From: Nocardia sp. MH4
Lineage (GTDB): Bacteria > Actinomycetota > Actinomycetes > Mycobacteriales > Mycobacteriaceae
Direction of reading: 5' to 3'
Length of the DNA stretch: 64,000 bases
Assembly: GCF_019266065.1 (NCBI RefSeq)
Contig: NZ_LPNR01000100.1
Span: forward strand, 1 to 64,000
The position numbers and the translations under genes are program-made. Below, one piece after another: positions 45,646 to 54,469 of the stretch. Within the stretch, counting starts at the first letter, position 1, and every line of letters starts with the position of its first letter. The notes beneath the pieces were generated by a model. The model ran no database searches. It was not told where the DNA came from and saw nothing but the letters and a program-made list of their open reading frames with translations.

Positions 45646-47067
45646 GTGAGCCTTGTCCCGAACGTCCTCGCCACCCGATACGCCAGCCCGGAGCTCGTCG
45701 CGCTCTGGTCGCCCGAGAACAAGATCGTGCTCGAGCGCAAGCTGTGGCTCGAGGTGCTGCGGGCGCAGTCGGCACTCGGCATCGATGTCCCCGCGGGTGT
45801 GCTCGACGACTACGAGCGCGTGCTCGAACACGTCGACCTGGCCTCGATCGCCGAGCGTGAGCGGGTCACCCGCCACGACGTGAAGGCACGCATCGAGGAG
45901 TTCAACGCGCTGGCCGGGCACGAGCACGTGCACAAGGGCATGACCAGCCGCGACCTCACCGAGAACGTCGAACAGCTGCAGATCCGGCTCTCGCTCGAGT
46001 ACGTCTACGACCACGGTGTCGCGATCGCGGCCCGGCTGGCCGAGCGCGCCGCGGAGTACCAGACGCTGGTGATGGCGGGCCGCTCGCACAACGTCGCCGC
46101 GCAGGCGACCACCCTGGGCAAGCGCTTCGCCTCCGCCGCCGACGAGGTGCTCGTCGCGCTGACCCGCCTGCGCGAGCTGATCGACCGCTACCCGCTGCGC
46201 GGCATCAAAGGCCCGATGGGCACCGCCCAGGACATGCTCGACCTGCTCGACGGCGACGCGGGCAAGCTGGCCGCGCTCGAGCAGCAGGTGGCCACGCATC
46301 TCGGTTTCGCGAAGGTCTTCACCAGCGTCGGCCAGGTCTACCCGCGCTCACTCGACCACGACGTGCTCTCGGCGCTGGTGCAGCTGGGCGCCGGGCCGTC
46401 GTCGTTCGCGCACACCATCCGGCTGATGGCGGGCCACGAGCTGGTCACCGAGGGCTTCCAGCCCGGCCAGGTCGGGTCCTCGGCGATGCCGCACAAGATG
46501 AACACCCGCTCGTGCGAGCGCGTCAACGGCCTGCAGGTCGTGCTGCGCGGCTACGGCTCGATGGCCGCCGAGCTCGCGGGCGCGCAGTGGAACGAGGGTG
46601 ACGTGTTCTGCTCGGTGGTGCGCCGCGTCGCGCTGCCGGACGCGTTCTTCGCCGTCGACGGCCAGATGGAGACCTTCCTGACCGTGCTCGCCGAGTTCGG
46701 CGCATACCCGGCGGTGGTCGCCCGCGAGCTCGACCGGTACCTGCCGTTCCTGGCCACCACCCGCATCCTGATGGCGGCGGTGCGCGCGGGCGTTGGCCGC
46801 GAGACCGCGCACGAGGTCATCAAGGAGCACGCTGTCGCGGTGGCGCTGGCCATGCGCGAGCAGGGTCGCGAGCCCGACCTGCTGGACCGGCTCGCCGCCG
46901 ACGACCGGATGCCGCTGGACCGCGCCGCGCTCGATGCCGCGCTGGCCGACAAGTCCGCGTTCATCGGTGCCGCGTCCGACCAGGTCTCCGAGGTCATCGC
47001 GCAGGTGCAGAAGCTGGTCGAGGCCAACCCCGAGGCCGCGCGCTACACGCCGTCGCCGATTCTCTGA
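45646..47067 (+). CDS. purB: Adenylosuccinate lyase
   Basis: 473 aa fumarase/aspartase superfamily. Signature SSAMPHKMN (near residue 284), catalytic His in MTSRDLTEN and AGRSHNVAAQATT. It cleaves SAICAR and adenylosuccinate in purine synthesis. I chose GTG 45646 (SLVPNVLATRYA, matching the family start) over GTG 45640. There is no Shine-Dalgarno sequence; possibly transcribed from TAGACT at 45632. Confidence 0.95.
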   Translation: MSLVPNVLATRYASPELVALWSPENKIVLERKLWLEVLRAQSALGIDVPAGVLDDYERVLEHVDLASIAERERVTRHDVKARIEEFNALAGHEHVHKGMTSRDLTENVEQLQIRLSLEYVYDHGVAIAARLAERAAEYQTLVMAGRSHNVAAQATTLGKRFASAADEVLVALTRLRELIDRYPLRGIKGPMGTAQDMLDLLDGDAGKLAALEQQVATHLGFAKVFTSVGQVYPRSLDHDVLSALVQLGAGPSSFAHTIRLMAGHELVTEGFQPGQVGSSAMPHKMNTRSCERVNGLQVVLRGYGSMAAELAGAQWNEGDVFCSVVRRVALPDAFFAVDGQMETFLTVLAEFGAYPAVVARELDRYLPFLATTRILMAAVRAGVGRETAHEVIKEHAVAVALAMREQGREPDLLDRLAADDRMPLDRAALDAALADKSAFIGAASDQVSEVIAQVQKLVEANPEAARYTPSPIL

Positions 47068-47151
47068 CGCACGGTGCGTGTCAGCCCGCCGCTGTCGCTG
47101 TTCCAGCACCGGCGGCGGGCGATCGCACGGCGGCTCCTGGCGCGGTTTCGC

Positions 47152-47157
47152 TACCGT
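47152..47157 (+). promoter_or_regulatory. Leaderless -10 of the second HIT gene
   Basis: TACCGT, 6 nt before GTG 47164. Confidence 0.55.
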
Positions 47158-47163
47158 ACCCGG

Positions 47164-47586
47164 GTGAATCCGTACACGATCTTCGCCGACATCATCGCCG
47201 GGCAGGCGCCCGCCTCCAAGGTCTACGAGGACGATGATGTGCTGGCGTTCATGGACATTCGTCCGGTGACGCCGGGCCATGTGCTCGTGGTCCCGAAGGC
47301 GCCCGCGCCGAGCCTGGCCGATCTCGATCCCGCCCTCGGCGGCAAGCTGTTCCAGGTCGGGCAGCGGATCGCGGCCGCGTTGCGGGCCAGCGAAGTGGCC
47401 GCCGACGGAGTGAATTTCTTCCTCGCCGACGGCGTCACCGCCGGGCAGGAGATCTTCCACGTGCACCTGCACGTGATCCCGCGGACGCCGGGCGACGGCT
47501 TCGGCCTGCGGGCGCGCCCGACCTCGCCCGCGCGCGCCGATCTCGACTATCTGGCCGGGTCGATTCGCGGCGCTCTGTCCCGCTGA
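47164..47586 (+). CDS. Second HIT-family protein
   Basis: 140 aa. Motif HVHLHVIPR near residue 100; N-terminus NPYTIFADIIAGQAPASKVYEDD is typical of HinT-like HIT hydrolases. It differs in sequence from the HIT protein at 39880. TACCGT (47152-47157) ends 6 nt before GTG 47164, so it is probably leaderless; the longer frame to 47074 would overlap the purB 3' region. Confidence 0.85.
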   Translation: MNPYTIFADIIAGQAPASKVYEDDDVLAFMDIRPVTPGHVLVVPKAPAPSLADLDPALGGKLFQVGQRIAAALRASEVAADGVNFFLADGVTAGQEIFHVHLHVIPRTPGDGFGLRARPTSPARADLDYLAGSIRGALSR

Positions 47587-47723
47587 CCTGCCTTTCCGGG
47601 CGAACCGGTCATTGCATACCGGTAAGTTTGCTGAAGAAACGCCCGAATCGCCGAATGCTCTCAGTTCGTTCACCTGTGGGTTACTTTGGACTGTCATTGG
47701 CATGCGGTAATGGAGGGTGGGAC

Positions 47724-48683
47724 GTGCGTCGTACAGGTGTTGCTGCTTCAGTGCTGGCTTTCGCCATCGCGTTGATCGGACCCGCGGTGGTGAACCCCGC
47801 CCCCGCAGCTGCTGCCCAGATCGTCGGGGTGAACAACCTCAGCCCCACCCGCACCGCGATCACGGTCGCCTCGCCCGCGATGGGGCGCAATATCGACCTG
47901 CAGGTGCTGCATCCGGCGGGCGGCGGCTCGCGCTCGACCTACTATCTGCTCGACGGCCTCGACCCCGGAATCGGCCAGAGCACCTGGACCAACGCCACCG
48001 ACGCCGAGGCCTTCTTCCGGAACAAGAACGTCAATGTGGTCATGCCGACCGGCGGGCAGGCCAGCTACTACTCCGACTGGATCTCCGACGACCCGCGCTT
48101 CGGCCGGTACAAGTGGGAAACGTTCCTCACCCAGGAGCTGCCCGGCCTGATCGACGCGGAGTTCGACGGCAACGGGGTCAACGGCATCGGCGGCCTGTCC
48201 ATGGGCGGCAACGCGGCCTACATCCTGGCCGCCCGGCACCCCGGGCTGTACCGGGCCGTCGCCGGCTACAGCGCGTGTCCCGACAGCGCGATGGCCGCGG
48301 GCGCGATCATGTTCTCCATCGCCAACCGTGGCGGCAATCCGCTCAACATGTGGGGCGCGCCCGGCAGCCCCGAGTGGGCCTCGCACGATCCGGCCCTGAT
48401 GCTCGAGGGTCTGCGCGGCAAGGCGCTGTACATGTCCACCGGCACCGGCATTCCCGGCCCGCACGAGGCCGAACTGAAGCCGCAGCTGGCGGAGAACATC
48501 TTCCTCGGCGGTCCCATCGAACTCGGCGTCAACACCTGTATGGTCGCCTTCGACCAGCGGCTGCGCGGCGCGGGCATCGGTGCCAAGATCGACTACCACC
48601 CGGTCGGCACCCACTCCTGGTCCTACTGGCAGGACGCGCTGCACGCCTCCTGGCCGACCATCGGCCCGGCGCTGGGGGCCTGA
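47724..48683 (+). CDS. Antigen-85-like mycolyltransferase/esterase
   Basis: 319 aa. Signal peptide (MRRTGVAASVLAFAIALIGP, cleavage near APAAA-AQ), then an alpha/beta-hydrolase domain with the mycolyltransferase layout: YYLLDGLDP, the nucleophile motif GGLSMGGNAAY (Ser), and terminal GTHSWSYWQ with the catalytic His. Antigen 85 proteins attach mycolates to trehalose and arabinogalactan, so this is evidence for a mycolate-containing envelope, though other esterase roles are possible. GTG 47724 is preceded by GGAGGG. Confidence 0.85.
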   Translation: MRRTGVAASVLAFAIALIGPAVVNPAPAAAAQIVGVNNLSPTRTAITVASPAMGRNIDLQVLHPAGGGSRSTYYLLDGLDPGIGQSTWTNATDAEAFFRNKNVNVVMPTGGQASYYSDWISDDPRFGRYKWETFLTQELPGLIDAEFDGNGVNGIGGLSMGGNAAYILAARHPGLYRAVAGYSACPDSAMAAGAIMFSIANRGGNPLNMWGAPGSPEWASHDPALMLEGLRGKALYMSTGTGIPGPHEAELKPQLAENIFLGGPIELGVNTCMVAFDQRLRGAGIGAKIDYHPVGTHSWSYWQDALHASWPTIGPALGA

Positions 48684-48694
48684 GAGTTCTTCCA

Positions 48695-48739
48695 CGCGGC
48701 CCGGTTCGACGGCTTTTCCAGCCCGAGAGCCGGGCCGCG
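48695..48739. terminator. Terminator between the esterase and DUF2330 genes
   Basis: 10-bp stem: CGCGGCCCGG (48695-48704) and CCGGGCCGCG (48730-48739) with a 25-nt loop, in a 68-bp convergent gap. The large loop lowers confidence. Confidence 0.5.
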
Positions 48740-48751
48740 CCGCGTTCCGGG

Positions 48752-49786
48752 CTACCTGGTCCGGCGCCGGAGCACGACACCGGCGAGCACGCCGATCACC
48801 GAGAGCCCGGCGATGATCAGCACGTAACCCGCGGGGAAGCCCAGGATCTCGACATACTCCCGGCGCACCACCCGATCGCGGACGGTGTCGTCGTTCGCGG
48901 CGGGGCCGAAGGCGAAATCGGTGGTGATGGCCGCGGGCCGGGGAATGCTGACGGCGAGTTCGGTGAGGTAGGACTTGCCCGCCGCGAGGGCTTTCAGGTC
49001 GGGATCGGTGAGTTCGGCGACGGGGGCGGCGAATTCGGTGATGGTGGATTGTGTGGCGGTGTCGGCGTCGGTGCGCGTCACCCGGTGGTCGCCGAAGACG
49101 TAGAGGTGCACCGACTGGTGGCCGGTGGCCGCCGCGGACATGCGCATCGGATAGACGAGCCGGTCCGAGTCGAAGGTCAACCGGACCGGATCCAGCGCGC
49201 CGGAGAGCGGTTTCGCGCTGGTCAGGCGCATGGCCACGAAGGACCAGCCCTCGCGGAGATAGGGGTCGAGGGTGGCGCTGACCTCGGGGCGCAGTTGATA
49301 GCCGTTGGCGTCCAGCCATTCCCGGACGCCGGTGAGGTCGCCGCCGCGCAGCGTCGTCGCCTCGAGCGGGCCGAGTTGGACCTGTCCGAGTACCTCGGGC
49401 CCGGAGCCGGGCGCGGCGCCGGAGGTGTCACCGGAGGAGTAGTCGCTGCCGAACCAGCGGTGCTCGGTGACGACCTCGGGCGCGGTCAGCCGGGACAGCT
49501 CGCTGAACGAGGCCGCGGTGCCCGCCGAGACCGTCGCCGGTGTCGGTGTGGGGACGATCAACGCCGCGTCGTCGCCGTCGAATTGCATTCCCAGGCGCAT
49601 GAGCACGGTCTCGCGGGTACCGTCCCACCCGAGCACCGCCGTCTCGCTGTCGACCCGCGCCGAGTTCCCGCCGCTGACCACGCCACCGCACGCACAGGCG
49701 GTCGCGGGAGTCACCGCCGCGGACCCCGCCGCCAGCACCACCCCGACACTCACGACGAACGATCGAACCGCGTACCGCATCCCCAT
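48752..49786 (-). CDS. DUF2330 membrane-anchored extracytoplasmic protein
   Basis: 344 aa. Signal peptide (cleavage near TPATA), immediately followed by CACGGVVS, a Cys-rich start typical of DUF2330, then a beta-rich domain and a C-terminal membrane segment (VLIIAGLSVIGVLAGVVL) with an Arg tail. This is a type I topology facing outwards. Function unknown. Convergent with the esterase gene. Confidence 0.78.
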   Translation of the reverse strand: MGMRYAVRSFVVSVGVVLAAGSAAVTPATACACGGVVSGGNSARVDSETAVLGWDGTRETVLMRLGMQFDGDDAALIVPTPTPATVSAGTAASFSELSRLTAPEVVTEHRWFGSDYSSGDTSGAAPGSGPEVLGQVQLGPLEATTLRGGDLTGVREWLDANGYQLRPEVSATLDPYLREGWSFVAMRLTSAKPLSGALDPVRLTFDSDRLVYPMRMSAAATGHQSVHLYVFGDHRVTRTDADTATQSTITEFAAPVAELTDPDLKALAAGKSYLTELAVSIPRPAAITTDFAFGPAANDDTVRDRVVRREYVEILGFPAGYVLIIAGLSVIGVLAGVVLRRRTR

Positions 49787-49901
49787 GCGAGCAGGCTACG
49801 CACCCACCGGCGCGCGCACATGCGCAGAAATACTCAGCCGGGCGGGCCCGGCCCGGTGGCGGCCCCGGCCGAGTTGGCGGGCCCGGCCGCAAAGGTCCGG
49901 C

Positions 49902-49907
49902 TACGGT
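49902..49907 (+). promoter_or_regulatory. Leaderless -10 of the oligopeptidase gene
   Basis: TACGGT, 6 nt before ATG 49914. Confidence 0.55.
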
Positions 49908-49913
49908 GGACCC

Positions 49914-52061
49914 ATGGCTGGCGAGAATGAGACGGTGTCGGCGCCGATCGCGAAGAAGGTGCCCTTCGAGCGGGTGCATCACGGCGACACGTTCGTCGAC
50001 GAGTACGAGTGGCTACGGGACAAGGAGAATCCCGAGGTCATCGCGTACCTGGAGGCCGAGAACGCCTTCACCGAGGCGCAGACCGACCAGCTGCAGCCGC
50101 TGCGGGACAAGATCTTCGACGAGATCAAGGCGCGGACCCAGGAGACCGACCTGTCGGTGCCGACCCGGCTGGGCCAGTACTGGTACTACTCGCGCAGCTT
50201 CGAGGGCAAGCAGTACGGCGTGCACTGCCGCTGTCCCATCGCCGCCGAGGCCGAGGGCATCGACGCGTGGACCCCGCCGCAGCTCGAGGTCGAGACCGCG
50301 ATCGCGGGCGAGGAGGTGCTGCTCGACAGCAACGTGCTGGCCGAGGGCCTGGACTTCTTCGCGCTCGGCGCGTTCTCGCTCAGCCACGACGGCACCCTGC
50401 TGGCCTACTCCGTCGACAGCACCGGCGACGAGCGCTACACCCTGCGGATCAAGGATCTGCGCACCGGTGAGCTGCTGCCCGACGAGGTGGCGGGCGCCGC
50501 ACCGGGCGCGACCTGGTCGCTGGACGGCACGCACATCTTCTATCAGACCGTCGACGAGTCCTGGCGGCCCGACACCGTGTGGCGCCACCGCGTCGGCACC
50601 GCCGCCGACGCCGACGTGACGGTGTTCCACGAGCCCGACGAGCGCTACTGGGTGAGCGTCGGTGCGACCCGCTCCGAGAAGTACCTGATGATCTGGCTCG
50701 GCTCCAAGATCACCACCGAGGGCTGGGTGCTGGAGTCCGACAACCCCGAGGGCGAGTTCCGGGTGCTGCTGGAGCGCCGCGAGGGTGTGGAGTACTCGGC
50801 CGAGCACGCGGTGATCGGCGGCGAGGACCGCTTCCTGATCCTGCACAACGACGTGGTCGACGGCGTGAAGGCGGAGAACTTCGTCCTCGCCGAAGCGCCT
50901 GCCACCGATCCGTCGGACATGACGATCCTGATCGGGCACCGCGAGGACGTGCGGCTCGAGGACATCGACGCCTTCGCCAACCACCTGGTGCTCGGCTACC
51001 GCCGCGACGCGCTGCCCCGCCTGTCGGTGTGGCCGCTCACCGCCGAGGGCTACGGCGAGCTCACCGAACTCGACTTCGGGCTCGAATTGTTCTCCGCCGG
51101 TGCGGGTTCCAGCCCGGAATGGGAACAGCCGACGCTGCGGGTCGGCGTCACCTCCTTCATCACCCCGATGCAGGTGTTCGACTACGTGCCCGCCACCGGT
51201 GACCTGCTGCTGCGCAAGGAGCAGCCGGTGCTCGGCGGCTACGACGCGAACGACTACGAACAGCACCGGGATTGGGCGGTCGCCCACGACGGCACCCGGA
51301 TCCCGATCTCGATCATCAAGCGGCGCGGGCTCCCGGCGGGCCCGAAGCCGATGCTGCTCTACGGTTACGGCTCCTATGAGGCCAGCATCGATCCGTCGTT
51401 CTCGGTCTCGCGGCTGTCGCTGCTCGATCGCGGCATGGTGTTCGCGGTGGCGCACGTGCGCGGCGGCGGTGAGATGGGCCGGCTCTGGTACGAGCACGGC
51501 AAGACACTGCTGAAGAAGAACACCTTCACCGACTTCGTCTCCTGCGCCGTGCATCTCATCGACAGCGGTGCCACGGCGGCGGATCGGCTGATCGCCGACG
51601 GCGGCAGCGCGGGTGGCCTGCTGATGGGCGCGGTCGCCAATCTGGCGCCGGAGCTGTTCACCGGTATCCTCGCCAACGTACCGTTCGTCGACCCGCTCAC
51701 CTCGATCCTGGACCCGTCGCTGCCGCTGACGGTGATCGAATGGGACGAGTGGGGAAACCCGTTGGCCGACAAGGACGTCTACGAGTACATGAAGTCGTAC
51801 TCGCCGTACGAGAACGTCGAGGCCAAGGACTACCCGGCGATCCTGGCGATCACCAGCCTCAACGACACCCGCGTGCTCTACGTCGAACCGGCCAAGTGGA
51901 TCGCCAAGCTGCGCGCGACCAAGACCGGCGACAGCGAGCTGCTGCTCAAGACGGAGATGAGCGCCGGCCACGGCGGTGTCAGCGGGCGCTACGAGAAGTG
52001 GAAGGAAGTCGGCTTCGAGTACGCCTGGGTCCTGGACAAGGTCGGTCTGGCGGACGCGTAG
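49914..52061 (+). CDS. ptrB: Oligopeptidase B (S9 prolyl-oligopeptidase family)
   Basis: 715 aa. N-terminal beta-propeller (residues about 70-410), C-terminal alpha/beta hydrolase. Catalytic Ser in GGSAGGLLMGA (near 562), Asp in NDTRVLYVE, His in SAGHGGVSGRY. Cleaves short peptides after basic residues. In M. tuberculosis the same locus is split into two frames (ptrBa/ptrBb); here it is a single intact frame. Predicted leaderless. Confidence 0.92.
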   Translation: MAGENETVSAPIAKKVPFERVHHGDTFVDEYEWLRDKENPEVIAYLEAENAFTEAQTDQLQPLRDKIFDEIKARTQETDLSVPTRLGQYWYYSRSFEGKQYGVHCRCPIAAEAEGIDAWTPPQLEVETAIAGEEVLLDSNVLAEGLDFFALGAFSLSHDGTLLAYSVDSTGDERYTLRIKDLRTGELLPDEVAGAAPGATWSLDGTHIFYQTVDESWRPDTVWRHRVGTAADADVTVFHEPDERYWVSVGATRSEKYLMIWLGSKITTEGWVLESDNPEGEFRVLLERREGVEYSAEHAVIGGEDRFLILHNDVVDGVKAENFVLAEAPATDPSDMTILIGHREDVRLEDIDAFANHLVLGYRRDALPRLSVWPLTAEGYGELTELDFGLELFSAGAGSSPEWEQPTLRVGVTSFITPMQVFDYVPATGDLLLRKEQPVLGGYDANDYEQHRDWAVAHDGTRIPISIIKRRGLPAGPKPMLLYGYGSYEASIDPSFSVSRLSLLDRGMVFAVAHVRGGGEMGRLWYEHGKTLLKKNTFTDFVSCAVHLIDSGATAADRLIADGGSAGGLLMGAVANLAPELFTGILANVPFVDPLTSILDPSLPLTVIEWDEWGNPLADKDVYEYMKSYSPYENVEAKDYPAILAITSLNDTRVLYVEPAKWIAKLRATKTGDSELLLKTEMSAGHGGVSGRYEKWKEVGFEYAWVLDKVGLADA

Positions 52062-52162
52062 CTGAGCGAGCACCGGCGGCGGTGGTGAGGCGTGCGCGGA
52101 TGTTCGTCGGGGCGTCATCGGTGGAGCACGCGGGTGTCACCTGGGGCTGACACCGTAGGTCC

Positions 52163-52864
52163 ATGAACGCTGAGCTGATCGTTTCCGTATCCGGGATCCG
52201 GGACACGACCCGCGATGCCGCGATCGAGTTCGCGGCGGAGATGGACCAGCGGGATGTGCGGCTGTCACTGCTGGTCGCGCCCCGGTTGAAGGGCAAGTAC
52301 CGGCTGGTCGACGATCCGGCCACGCAGTCCTGGCTGCGCGGTCGACGGCTCGCGGGCGACGCGATCGTGCTGCACGGCTACGACCAGGCCGCCACCAAGA
52401 GCCGTCGCGCGGAGTTCGCGAGCCTGCCCAGGCACGAGGCCACCCTGCGGCTCAAGGCGGCCGACCGGGTGATGGAACAGGTGCAGCTGCGCACCCGGCT
52501 GTTCGCCGCGCCGCGCTGGGACGCCTCGGCCGGTGCGCTGGCCGCGCTGCCCGAGGTCGGCTTCCGGCTGGCGCTCGGCCTGACCACCGTCCTCGATCTG
52601 GAACGTGAGGTGGCCCAGCGCGCGCGGGTGTACGGAATAGGGGAGGGGTTCCGCGCCGAGCCGTGGTGGTGCCGGGCGCTGGTGATGGGCGCGGCGCGCA
52701 CCGCCCGGCGTGGCGGCGTGCTGCGGCTGGCGATCTCGGCCGCGCAGTTGCAGCGCTCGGGTCCGCGTCAGGCGATGCTCGATGCCGTCGACCTGGCGCG
52801 GTATCACGGCGCCCGCAGCGACGTGTACCGCTGGGAGCCGTTCACCGCGGCCAGGGCTGCCTGA
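52163..52864 (+). CDS. DUF2334 (polysaccharide-deacetylase-like) protein
   Basis: 233 aa. Starts MNAELIVSVSGIRDTTRDAA, then VRLSLLVAPRLKGKY, IVLHGYDQA (the His/Asp-like position of DUF2334 deacetylase folds) and FAAPRWDASAGALAAL. Located next to the oligopeptidase gene as in M. tuberculosis (Rv0784 region). Enzymatic activity not demonstrated for close relatives as far as I know. Confidence 0.75.
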   Translation: MNAELIVSVSGIRDTTRDAAIEFAAEMDQRDVRLSLLVAPRLKGKYRLVDDPATQSWLRGRRLAGDAIVLHGYDQAATKSRRAEFASLPRHEATLRLKAADRVMEQVQLRTRLFAAPRWDASAGALAALPEVGFRLALGLTTVLDLEREVAQRARVYGIGEGFRAEPWWCRALVMGAARTARRGGVLRLAISAAQLQRSGPRQAMLDAVDLARYHGARSDVYRWEPFTAARAA

Positions 52865-52866
52865 CC

Positions 52867-52912
52867 GGCCGTCGCCGCGCGCACATCGGCGATCACGCGC
52901 GCGGCGACGGCC
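52867..52912. terminator. Bidirectional terminator between DUF2334 and gadB
   Basis: Perfect 16-bp stem, arms 52867-52882 and 52897-52912, 14-nt loop, in a 52-bp convergent gap. Confidence 0.88.
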
Positions 52913-52916
52913 CCTG

Positions 52917-54293
52917 TCACGGCACCTCGGGCGCGCCGTCGTGGGTGAATCCGCCCGCCTCCGAGCGAGTCAGGGGCGTGCGCCGCGGGTTGGTCGCGAG
53001 CTGGTGCAGACCCCGTTCGATGTCGGCGAGCAGCAGTTCGACCATGTCGACGGTGAAGCCGTGCCGGAACACCGCGCGCATGATCGTCTCGTCCTGCCGG
53101 TCGGCGGGCAGCGGATAGGCGGCGATGAGCCAGCCGCGGGCGCGCAGCCGGTCCGACAGGTCGTAGAGGTTGTAGTCGACGCCGTCGGCCAGTCGCCACG
53201 CCACCGCGGTGATGCCCCGCGCCGGTTCGGCCGCGTGGATCAGCTCGAACGGGCCCATGGCGCCGATGCGCTTCGCGAAATGCCGGGCGACCAGGTAGAT
53301 CGTCGACTGCACGCGGGTGTAGCCAGCCCGGCCGAGCCGGATGAAGTTGTAGTACTGGGTGATCACCTGGCCGCCGGGCCGGGAGAAGTTGAGGTTGAAC
53401 GTCGGCATGTTGCCGCCGAGGTAGTCGACGTCGAAGATCAGCTCCCTGGGCAGATCGGCGGCCTCGCGCCAGATCGCCCAGCCGACCCCGAGCGGGGCCA
53501 GCCCGGTCTTGTGCCCGGAGGCGTTGATCGACTTCACCCGGGGTAACCGGAAGTCCCACACCAGATCCGGCGCGGTGAACGGGCCGAGGAAGCCGCCGCT
53601 GGCCGCGTCGACGTGGATCGGGATGTCCGGGCCGCCGCAGGCGTGCAACCGGTCCAGCGCGGCGCTGATCGCGGCGACGTCCTCGAACAGACCGGTGAAG
53701 GTCTGACCGAAGGTCGGCACCACGGCGATGGTGTTGTCGTCGCAGTACGTCGGCAGGTCGTCGGGGTGCAAGGTGTAGCGGTCGCCGCGCAAGGGGACTT
53801 GGCGCAATTCGACGTCGAAGTAGCGCGCGAACTTCTCCCAGCACACCTGCACCGGCCCGGTCACCAGGTTGGGCACGCCCGTGCCGCCGCGCGCCCGCCA
53901 GCGGAACTTCGCCGCCAGCCCGCCGAGGATCGCCGCCTCGCTGGAGCCGGTGGTGGAGGTGCCGAGCGTGGTCGTGGGATCGGGCGCGTGCCACAGGTCG
54001 GCGAGCATGCGCACACAGCGTTTCTCCAGCTCGGCGGTCTGGGGGTACTCGTCCTTGTCGACGATGTTCTTGTCCGTCGACTCGGCCATCAGCGTGCGCG
54101 CCTGGTCGTCGATCCAGGTGGTGCAGAAGGTCGCCAGGTTCATCCTGGCGACGCCGTCGAGGAGCAATTCGTCGTGCACGATCTCGTAGGCGACATCGGG
54201 AAAGAGTTCGTAGGCGGGAAAACCGCCGTGCGGGGCGGGACGGGTGAAACCGGGAAGGCTGAAAAGGTCATGGGGATCGTGATTCTCGGCCAC
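52917..54293 (-). CDS. gadB: Glutamate decarboxylase
   Basis: 458 aa, PLP-dependent group II decarboxylase. PLP Lys in SINASGHKTGLAPLGVGW; substrate loop TLGTSTTGSSEA near residue 115; HVDAASGGF. It converts glutamate to GABA, consuming a proton. GTG 54293 has GGAGGA 4 nt upstream; an upstream GTG at 54317 lacks one. Divergent from the antiporter gene gadC, the classic acid-resistance pair. Confidence 0.93.
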   Translation of the reverse strand: MAENHDPHDLFSLPGFTRPAPHGGFPAYELFPDVAYEIVHDELLLDGVARMNLATFCTTWIDDQARTLMAESTDKNIVDKDEYPQTAELEKRCVRMLADLWHAPDPTTTLGTSTTGSSEAAILGGLAAKFRWRARGGTGVPNLVTGPVQVCWEKFARYFDVELRQVPLRGDRYTLHPDDLPTYCDDNTIAVVPTFGQTFTGLFEDVAAISAALDRLHACGGPDIPIHVDAASGGFLGPFTAPDLVWDFRLPRVKSINASGHKTGLAPLGVGWAIWREAADLPRELIFDVDYLGGNMPTFNLNFSRPGGQVITQYYNFIRLGRAGYTRVQSTIYLVARHFAKRIGAMGPFELIHAAEPARGITAVAWRLADGVDYNLYDLSDRLRARGWLIAAYPLPADRQDETIMRAVFRHGFTVDMVELLLADIERGLHQLATNPRRTPLTRSEAGGFTHDGAPEVP

Positions 54294-54469
54294 TGTTCCT
54301 CCAGTCGGCGGATCCACTGCCAGGTGTTAGCTCTGCCGGGTATCTGCAACGATTCCGTTGCATATGTGCTCGTTTCGAGCCTACCGGGAGGATGCTCGGC
54401 AGTTACTATGCTTGAGCAGTTGATCAAGGGTTTCCGCTAGTTGTGCATACACAGCAGGAGGCAGCGCTG